Below are positions 7,687 through 12,861 of a stretch of 39,628 nucleotides of DNA, piece after piece; within the stretch, counting starts at the first letter, position 1, and each line of letters begins with the position of its first letter. The stretch covers positions 1 through 39,628 of the forward strand of contig CAZLZS010000007.1 of NCBI GenBank assembly GCA_964564105.1, given 5' to 3'. The position numbers and the translations under genes are program-made. Source of the stretch: JACOZG01 sp964564105 (GTDB lineage: Bacteria > Patescibacteriota > Minisyncoccia > Phycocordibacterales > JACOZG01). The notes beneath the pieces are model-generated. The model had not been told where the DNA came from, searched no databases, and saw only the letters and a program-made list of their open reading frames with translations.

Positions 7687-8352
7687 ATGCAAAACGCAAA
7701 GCGAAAAATAAAATCCGGGTTCACCTTAATCGAATTGCTGGTGGTGATCGCGATCATCTCGCTGTTGTCCAGCATTGTCTTGGCGTCTTTGGGGCAAGCG
7801 CGAGATAAAGCCAAGATCGCCAAGGTGAAGGCGGAATTGGTCCAGATCAGAACCGCCATGGAACTTTTCTTGGAGGATAAGGGCGAACTTCCACCCATAG
7901 GCGCCCAAACTGCAAATTGCAGTGCTTGTGATCCTATTGTTGATTGCACTGATTTAAGCTCCGGACAAGATTGGGAAACTTTGATGACCGAGTTTACAAC
8001 TGGTCGTTATATGACTTCTCCTATACCTGTTGACCCTTGGGGTAACCCTTTTTGCTATGATGATAATTACAAAATCCCGAATTGTACTTTGGATACTCCA
8101 CTTTGGTCAATGGGGCCAGACGGAATTAAAAATACTCCATGGCCGCAGGACCCTATTCCTTACGATACAGGTCCTGATCCCGTCGACACTTCAGATAATC
8201 TAGATGGTGTTCATTTGCCGTACAGTCAAACAACTTTTACCGGAGATGACATCGGTATCGTTATCTTTCCCGAACAATGCCAATGTCGTTATCGTCAAGT
8301 ATCGTCAAGGCGTTGCCTTGACATGGGGGAGAGCCCTATCTCTGGGCGGTAA
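7687..8352 (+). CDS. Type IV prepilin / pseudopilin
   Basis: A 221-aa protein with a short basic leader and the class III signal GFTLIELLVVIAI (cleavage after Gly11, Phe at +1, Glu at +5), followed by the long hydrophobic N-terminal helix. It continues with the polar helix typical of type IV pilins and type II secretion pseudopilins. A PVDPWGNPFCYDD segment resembles the major-pseudopilin DPWG motif. Four cysteines in the middle (CSACDP..C..) may form disulfides. The last ~25 residues are encoded by a palindromic repeat region (8289-8325), so the natural C-terminus may have been replaced. Composition falls in AT content around 7900-8280, which hints at divergence or transfer. It lies 15 nt after tRNA-Tyr. 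Confidence 0.85.
   Translation: MQNAKRKIKSGFTLIELLVVIAIISLLSSIVLASLGQARDKAKIAKVKAELVQIRTAMELFLEDKGELPPIGAQTANCSACDPIVDCTDLSSGQDWETLMTEFTTGRYMTSPIPVDPWGNPFCYDDNYKIPNCTLDTPLWSMGPDGIKNTPWPQDPIPYDTGPDPVDTSDNLDGVHLPYSQTTFTGDDIGIVIFPEQCQCRYRQVSSRRCLDMGESPISGR
8305..8325. repeat. Palindromic repeat, copy 1 (TCAAGG-N5-CCTTGA)
   Basis: TCAAGG-CGTTG-CCTTGA followed by CATG. About 20 bases match the reverse complement of 31730-31749 with one mismatch. The stem also matches 22966-22982. It lies inside the 3' end of the prepilin frame. Confidence 0.7.
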
Positions 8353-8359
8353 AATGTGT

Positions 8360-8365
8360 TAGGAT
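8360..8365 (+). promoter_or_regulatory. Extended -10 for DUF6922/AbiEii pair
   Basis: TGT-TAGGAT ends 6 nt before ATG 8372. The gap AGAGAG is purine-rich but too close to both promoter and ATG to act as a normal SD in a leadered mRNA. Confidence 0.5.
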
Positions 8366-8371
8366 AGAGAG

Positions 8372-8593
8372 ATGAAATTCCGTCAGACGCTCTTTTGGGA
8401 TGTGGATCCGCAGACGATTGACCCCGATAAAAACGCGGTTTATGTCATTGAACGGATTTTAGATTTTGGTCGTGACCAAGAGGTTCGGTGGATGTGGCAA
8501 TATTATGATCACGCTTTGATCAAGCAAGTGTTGACCAAGTCGCGAATCCTTTTTCCACAAACGCGGGCGTTTTGGAGTCTTGTCCTTAACTAA
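8372..8593 (+). CDS. DUF6922-like putative antitoxin
   Basis: A 73-aa protein: MKFRQTLFWDVDPQTIDPDKNAVYVIERILDFG..., with WMWQYY and a C-terminal KSRILFPQTRAFWSLVL. This pattern (LFWDVdP, IIERvL, W..yY, kSR.L...t..FW) matches small DUF6922 proteins that commonly precede AbiEii-type nucleotidyltransferase toxins. No DNA-binding motif is obvious. Its stop overlaps the next ATG (TAATG), so the two proteins should be translationally coupled. The antitoxin role is inferred from context. Confidence 0.7.
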   Translation: MKFRQTLFWDVDPQTIDPDKNAVYVIERILDFGRDQEVRWMWQYYDHALIKQVLTKSRILFPQTRAFWSLVLN

Positions 8594-9255
8594 TGATTAA
8601 GTTGAATTGGCGGCTAGATGTATTACCGCTGAAGACCAAGAAAGCCCTTGATTATCTTGGGGCGGAAAGTTGGTTGGCTCGTGCTGGTTGGTATTTGGCT
8701 GGAGGAACGGCCCTCGCTCTTCAGACGGGGCATCGCCAGTCAGTTGATCTTGATTTTTTCACTCCCGAAAAAACTTTTGCCCCGGCCAGTGTCGTTACTC
8801 ATTTCCCCCAAGATGTCTGGCAAGCAGAGATTGTGAAAGAGGGGACAATCTACGGGGCCGTAAAGGGCGCGAAAGTGAGTTTCATCGCCTATCCGTTTTT
8901 TGTGCCAGTAATGCCTAAACTTAAGTATCACGGTATTGAAGTGCTAGACAAAGATGATATTGCCGTGATGAAAATTGTCGCTGTTAGCCAACGTGGTCGC
9001 AAGCGTGACTTCCTTGATTTGTTCTGGTATATTAAAAGCGTTGCTCCGCTCGCATCAGTGATTAATAAATTGCCGCGTCAGTACCCGACGGTCGCTCACG
9101 ACTTTCATCACATCATTAAAAGTTTGACTTATTTCGCCGATGCTGAAGATGATCCGATGCCCGAGATATTTTTCAAGGCCACTTGGGCCGAGGTGAAGAA
9201 ATTTTTTCAAGCGGAAATAAAGAAAATAGCGATTGATCTTTTAGGACTCAACTAA
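8593..9255 (+). CDS. AbiEii/AbiGii-type nucleotidyltransferase toxin
   Basis: A 220-aa protein with the nucleotidyltransferase signature GGTALALQTGHRQSVDLDFF (about residues 37-56): a GG..A segment followed by two acidic residues in DLDFF that would bind metal. Further conserved features are LDKDDIAVMKIVAVSQRGRKRDFLDL, containing the Lys and Arg/Asp positions of the AbiEii fold. Family members act as toxins of AbiE-type systems in phage defence, transferring nucleotides to tRNA or other targets; the target here is unknown. Base composition is more AT-rich than the neighbours, which suggests acquisition. The partner overlaps upstream by 1 nt. Confidence 0.85.
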   Translation: MIKLNWRLDVLPLKTKKALDYLGAESWLARAGWYLAGGTALALQTGHRQSVDLDFFTPEKTFAPASVVTHFPQDVWQAEIVKEGTIYGAVKGAKVSFIAYPFFVPVMPKLKYHGIEVLDKDDIAVMKIVAVSQRGRKRDFLDLFWYIKSVAPLASVINKLPRQYPTVAHDFHHIIKSLTYFADAEDDPMPEIFFKATWAEVKKFFQAEIKKIAIDLLGLN

Positions 9256-9265
9256 TCTCGACGAT

Positions 9266-9294
9266 TTGCCTTTTTAACATCTATTCTTTATACT
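9266..9294 (+). promoter_or_regulatory. rpmG / tRNA-Trp promoter
   Basis: TTGCCT (9266-9271), a 17-nt spacer and TATACT (9289-9294). The ATG of rpmG follows 8 nt later, so the mRNA should have almost no leader. Confidence 0.7.
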
Positions 9295-9302
9295 GCGGAC
9301 GC

Positions 9303-9461
9303 ATGTCCCAAGATCAATTAATTAAACTGGCGTGTAAGGACTGTGAACGGGTCAATTACTGGAGCCGCAAAAATAAGAAGCTCGTCGAGCGGAAAATCGA
9401 GCTTAAAAAGCATTGCCGCTGGTGCCGGAAGCACACTCTCCATCAAGAGACTAAAAAGTGA
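9303..9461 (+). CDS. rpmG: 50S ribosomal protein L33 (bL33)
   Basis: A 52-aa zinc-binding ribosomal protein that is easy to miss because of its size. The sequence begins MSQDQLIKLACKDCERVNYW and ends KHCRWCRKHTLHQETKK. Two CxxC pairs (Cys11/Cys14 and Cys38/Cys41) mark the zinc-binding form, and the RKNKK...ERKIELKKHC core is typical of L33. It is followed after 15 nt by tRNA-Trp. In many bacteria rpmG, tRNA-Trp, secE and nusG are adjacent; here secE and nusG are missing from the locus. Confidence 0.93.
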   Translation: MSQDQLIKLACKDCERVNYWSRKNKKLVERKIELKKHCRWCRKHTLHQETKK

Positions 9462-9476
9462 TATAGTCCTGATGAC

Positions 9477-9548
9477 GGGCCTATAGTTTTAACGGTAAAA
9501 CAACGGTCTCCAAAACCGTCGTTCCCCGTTCGAATCGGGGTGGGCCCG
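9477..9548 (+). tRNA. tRNA-Trp (CCA)
   Basis: A 72-nt tRNA with acceptor stem GGGCCTA/TGGGCCC (one G-U pair), anticodon loop CTCCAAA (anticodon CCA), T loop GTTCGAATC, and discriminator G, the tryptophan identity base. The CCA end is not encoded. It ends 4 nt before the converging miaA stop codon. Confidence 0.95.
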
Positions 9549-9552
9549 CCCC

Positions 9553-10461
9553 TTAGGTGTGGTCTAGAAATTTCTGAATCAATCTTTCTGCCCCTGCTGG
9601 TTTTATGACCCAATTGATATTTTGGTCGCGTTTGAACCAAGTCATCTGCCGCTTGGCGTAATGCCAGATCGCCGTTTCCAGTTGGCTGATCATTTCCTGT
9701 TTTGTCAGGAGTCCTCGCAGATAACGGCTGACATAGCGATAATCTAGACCGAAACCATCCAGCCGTTGCCAGGAAAGACCGCCGCGCGCGCGGAGTCGTC
9801 TGACCTCGGCGATTAAGCCGCGTTTTAATCTCCGGCGCAGGCGTTTCTTGATTCTTGTTTTTAGGTTATCGTCTGGCATTTTCAGGCCGATTTTCAGGAC
9901 GTCAGAGTAGTTTCTGAACAAGGTTCGACCTTTCTCTGTCAAGGTCGAACCTTTAAGAGGCGCGGTGGTGATTTCAATTGCTCGGATCAGACGGCGTCTG
10001 TTGTGCCGGTCAATTTTTTCAGCCCTCGCCGGGTCAAGGATTTTTAACTTTTCAAAAAGTTTTTCCGCGCCTAATCTTTCCAACCGCGCCCGGAGCTGAT
10101 GGTCGGGCGGCACCGGTAGGATGATCACTCGGCCGAGAACCGCGTCAAGATAGAAGCCGGTGCCGCCGCAAAAGATAGGCAGTTTGCCGCGGCGCACAAC
10201 ATCTTTGATTGCCTTCTCGGCCAATTTTTTATACCGCACCGCGGTGAAAATTCGTTTTGGACTGGCCACATCCAGCAGATGATGTTTAATCCCGTCCCTT
10301 TCTCTAACTCCTAACTTTCCACTGCCAACATCCAAATCCCGATAAACCTGTCGAGAGTCGGCCGAGATTATTTCACCGTTAAATTTTCGCGCGAGCCGGA
10401 CGGCGAGTGCCGACTTGCCGCTTGCGGTCGGCCCGACAATGGCGATAATTTTAGGTGTCAT
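9553..10461 (-). CDS. miaA: tRNA dimethylallyltransferase MiaA
   Basis: A 302-aa enzyme that adds a dimethylallyl group to A37 of tRNAs reading UNN codons. The P-loop is GPTASGKS (residues 10-17), followed by ADSRQVYRDLDVGSGK, the substrate-binding loop, and the DVASPKRIFTAVRYKKLA region. Near the C-terminus are YRYVSRYLRG and ETAIWHYAKRQMTWFKRD, all family hallmarks. I chose ATG 10461 because the longer in-frame start lies inside the upstream tRNA-Arg, which ends only 3 nt before this ATG; tRNA processing would leave almost no leader. A palindromic element (9920-9953) is inserted in frame at about residues 170-181, in the variable loop where relatives read TGKPLSE. Confidence 0.93.
   Translation of the reverse strand: MTPKIIAIVGPTASGKSALAVRLARKFNGEIISADSRQVYRDLDVGSGKLGVRERDGIKHHLLDVASPKRIFTAVRYKKLAEKAIKDVVRRGKLPIFCGGTGFYLDAVLGRVIILPVPPDHQLRARLERLGAEKLFEKLKILDPARAEKIDRHNRRRLIRAIEITTAPLKGSTLTEKGRTLFRNYSDVLKIGLKMPDDNLKTRIKKRLRRRLKRGLIAEVRRLRARGGLSWQRLDGFGLDYRYVSRYLRGLLTKQEMISQLETAIWHYAKRQMTWFKRDQNINWVIKPAGAERLIQKFLDHT
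9920..9953. repeat. Paired palindromic element inside miaA
   Basis: AAGGTTCGACCTT (9920-9932), an 8-nt spacer, and its exact reverse complement AAGGTCGAACCTT (9941-9953). Each arm is itself an AAGG-N5-CCTT hairpin. The same two 13-nt arms occur in dusB (22709-22745) with a different spacer. The reading frame of miaA is kept. Confidence 0.85.
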
Positions 10462-10464
10462 TTT

Positions 10465-10536
10465 TGCCCTCGACAAGAGTCGAACTTGTATCTCGGGCTT
10501 CGGAGGCCCGCATTCTATCCATTGAACTACGAGGAC
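10465..10536 (-). tRNA. tRNA-Arg (CCG)
   Basis: A 72-nt tRNA with acceptor stem GTCCTCG/CGAGGGC, anticodon stem CGGGC/GCCCG, loop CTCCGAA (anticodon CCG), T arm with GTTCGACTC, and discriminator A. CCA is not encoded. miaA begins 3 nt downstream on the same strand, so the two are probably one transcript. Confidence 0.94.
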
Positions 10537-10557
10537 TGATCGTTATATTATCATACT
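10537..10557. promoter_or_regulatory. 21-bp bidirectional promoter spacer
   Basis: The only non-genic DNA between tRNA-Arg (-) and the EndoQ-like gene (+) is this AT-rich 21-mer. On the plus strand TATTAT (10546-10551) ends 6 nt before the ATG. On the minus strand overlapping TATGAT/TAATAT boxes precede the tRNA. The two -10 elements share bases, so the units may compete. Confidence 0.55.
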
Positions 10558-11814
10558 ATGCCGAGGTTTATTGCCGATCTGGAAATTCATTCTAAGTACG
10601 CCCGCGCCGTCAGTCCCCAGATGCTTCTGCCCAATCTCGCGCTCTGGGCGAAAAAGAAAGGTGTTGATGTTCTGTCAACCGGCGACGCCACGCACCCGCA
10701 ATGGTTTGCGGATATTGAAAGCAAATTGGAGCCAGCCGAGCCCGGTTTGTTTAGACTAGGTGAATCACCGATCCGTTTCTTGATCGGTGGTGAAGTCAGC
10801 TGTGTTTATAAAAAAGGCGGCAAGGTACGCCGCGTTCACCATCTGATTTACGCGCCCGATCGCGTAACGATGAAAAAGATTAATACTCGTCTCGCTGCCA
10901 TTGGCAACATTCATTCTGATGGCCGGCCGATCCTAGGTCTTGATTCTAAGGAACTGTTAAAAATCATTCTTGACGCTTCGCCTGACTGCGTTTTGATCCC
11001 AGCCCATGTCTGGACGCCCTGGTTCGGCATTTTCGGCTCCATGTCCGGTTTTGATTCACTTGAGGAATGCTTTGATGAACTTGCGTCTCAGGTCTTCGCA
11101 ATTGAAACCGGTTTGTCTTCTGATCCGCCGATGAATTGGCGCATTCCGTTTTTGGACAACAAGGCAATCATTTCCGGCTCGGATTCACATTCGCTGGCGC
11201 GGCTCGGCCGAGAGGCTACTATTTTTAATACCGAACTTTCTCACATTGGTATTTTTGCTGCCTTGCGGGCGCGCGATGAGCGTTTGGCTGGGACGATAGA
11301 ATTTTTTCCCGAAGAAGGCAGATATCATTATGACGGTCATCGACTCTGCCAAATATCTTTTGGACCAGAGGAAACGAAAAAACATTCTGGCCAGTGTCCA
11401 GTTTGCGGTAAGCCGTTGACGATTGGCGTGATGAATCGGGTGGCCGAGCTCGCGGCGCTGGATCGGCCAGTGGGCTGGAAGCCGGTCTGGGCCAAGCCCT
11501 TCCATAGTCTTGTGCCATTTGATGAGGTGATCGGCGAGGCGCTGGGTCTTGGTAAGCAGTCAAAGGCCGTGTGGCGAGAATATGAAGCAGCGATCCAAAA
11601 ATTAGGTTCGGAGTTTGCGATTTTACTTGACGCCAGTGAGGGTGATTTGCGCTCCGGTTTACCGCCGGCCGTGGCCGAGGCCGTGGTTCGGATGCGCCGC
11701 GGCGAAGTGGCAATCACCCCCGGCTACGACGGCGAATACGGGATTATAAAAATTTTCCGCGATGACGCTGATCGTGTCAGCGCCACCTCATCCAACCAGT
11801 CTAGTTTGTTTTGA
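10558..11814 (+). CDS. Endonuclease Q-like PHP-domain protein
   Basis: A 418-aa protein resembling the EndoQ/TIGR00375 family, PHP-fold nucleases that cut DNA 5' of deaminated or damaged bases. The N-terminal motif is ADLEIHSKYARAVSPQML; relatives have DLHIHSRYSKA, so the first histidine is replaced by Glu. Other landmarks are STGDATHPQW, PAHVWTPWFGIFGSMSGFDSLEEC, the late metal motif SGSDSHSLARLGRE, and a zinc-binding segment HSGQCPVCGKPLTIGVMNRVAELA near residue 280. The C-terminal part resembles the EndoQ DNA-binding region. The start follows a TATTAT box by 6 nt. The family call is good; activity is uncertain because of the altered ligand. Confidence 0.82.
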   Translation: MPRFIADLEIHSKYARAVSPQMLLPNLALWAKKKGVDVLSTGDATHPQWFADIESKLEPAEPGLFRLGESPIRFLIGGEVSCVYKKGGKVRRVHHLIYAPDRVTMKKINTRLAAIGNIHSDGRPILGLDSKELLKIILDASPDCVLIPAHVWTPWFGIFGSMSGFDSLEECFDELASQVFAIETGLSSDPPMNWRIPFLDNKAIISGSDSHSLARLGREATIFNTELSHIGIFAALRARDERLAGTIEFFPEEGRYHYDGHRLCQISFGPEETKKHSGQCPVCGKPLTIGVMNRVAELAALDRPVGWKPVWAKPFHSLVPFDEVIGEALGLGKQSKAVWREYEAAIQKLGSEFAILLDASEGDLRSGLPPAVAEAVVRMRRGEVAITPGYDGEYGIIKIFRDDADRVSATSSNQSSLF

Positions 11815-11859
11815 AATTGATTTTGGAGGCAGAAAACTATAAGCTGAAAGTGAAATTTA

Positions 11860-11944
11860 GCCGCGGTGGCGGAATTGGTAGACGCACAGGACTCAAAATC
11901 CTGCGAGGGTTAACCTCATGAGAGTTCGATTCTCTCCCGCGGCA
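11860..11944 (+). tRNA. tRNA-Leu (CAA)
   Basis: An 85-nt type II tRNA with acceptor stem GCCGCGG/CCGCGGC, anticodon stem CAGGA/TCCTG, loop CTCAAAA (anticodon CAA), a long variable arm, T loop GTTCGATTC, and discriminator A. A possible promoter lies just upstream (TTGATT 11817-11822, TATAAG 11838-11843, 15-nt spacer). Confidence 0.95.
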
Positions 11945-11953
11945 TTTGCATGG

Positions 11954-11959
11954 TAAAAT
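11954..11959 (+). promoter_or_regulatory. Extended -10 for parB
   Basis: TGG-TAAAAT lies 9 nt after the tRNA-Leu 3' end and 8 nt before the parB ATG. There is no SD sequence. Confidence 0.5.
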
Positions 11960-11967
11960 AAAATGAT

Positions 11968-12861
11968 ATGCCTGACATTCTTAATTCCATCTTTTGGATC
12001 GAAGTTGATAAGATCAAACCTAACCCCTTGCAACCGCGGCGGGAGTTTGGTGAGGATCGCTTGCGCGATCTAGCTGAATCCATTCGTCAATACGGCGTGT
12101 TGCAGCCCTTAGTGGTGACTAAACACGAGATCGAACGCGAGGATGGCAGTCTTTACTCCGAATATGAACTGATTGCTGGCGAGCGGCGTTGGCGCGCCGC
12201 CAACCTCGCCGGCGTCAATCAGGTGCCTTGCGTTATCCGGGCCGGCGAAGACAATGATCGATTGAAACTCGAACTGGCGATTATTGAAAATCTCCAGCGC
12301 GAGGACTTAAATCCGGTTGACCGCGCCCGGGCCTTTGACCGGCTGATCAACGAATTTAATCTTAAACATGCCGAGGTCGCGGGAAAAATCGGCAAGAGCC
12401 GCGAGTATGTGTCGAACAGTTTGCGCATTTTGTCGCTGACTGAAGAATTTTTGAACGCCATTATTTCCGGTCAGATCAATGAGGGGCATACTCGGCCACT
12501 CTTAATGCTAGCGGGCAAACCAGCAGAGCAAAAATCTCTTTTTGATGAAATCGTGACGCGGCGACTGACGGTGCGCGAAGCTGAAGCGATCGCCCGGCGG
12601 ATCGCCATCGAACGGGCGCGAAAAAGGGGTCCAGTTGATCCGGCGCTTGTCGCGCTCGAGCAGCGATTGTCGGAACGGCTCGGGACACGCGTCCAGATCG
12701 AACGGAAAGAAGTTGGCGGCAAGGTCACGATCAACTATCTGTCCAATGAAGACTTGCAGAATATTTTGTCGGTTTTGACCGCTGAACCAGTGACTTCAGA
12801 GCCAGAGCTAGAATCAGAGCCAGAAGCAGATCTCTATAACATTAAAAATTTTTCTATCTAG
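11968..12861 (+). CDS. parB: Chromosome-partitioning protein ParB
   Basis: A 297-aa ParB/Spo0J protein. It has the N-terminal ParB/sulfiredoxin fold with LQPRREF near residue 21 and the CTP-binding motif GERRWRA (71-77). ENLQREDLNP (about 105-114) follows, then a helix-turn-helix region (HAEVAGKIGKSREYVSNSLRIL, about 133-154) that would recognise parS, and a C-terminal dimerisation segment ending in an acidic low-complexity tail (EPELESEPEAD). No parA is adjacent and I found no parS-like 16-mer in the window. Its 3' end overlaps the convergent topA by 8 nt. Confidence 0.93.
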   Translation: MPDILNSIFWIEVDKIKPNPLQPRREFGEDRLRDLAESIRQYGVLQPLVVTKHEIEREDGSLYSEYELIAGERRWRAANLAGVNQVPCVIRAGEDNDRLKLELAIIENLQREDLNPVDRARAFDRLINEFNLKHAEVAGKIGKSREYVSNSLRILSLTEEFLNAIISGQINEGHTRPLLMLAGKPAEQKSLFDEIVTRRLTVREAEAIARRIAIERARKRGPVDPALVALEQRLSERLGTRVQIERKEVGGKVTINYLSNEDLQNILSVLTAEPVTSEPELESEPEADLYNIKNFSI

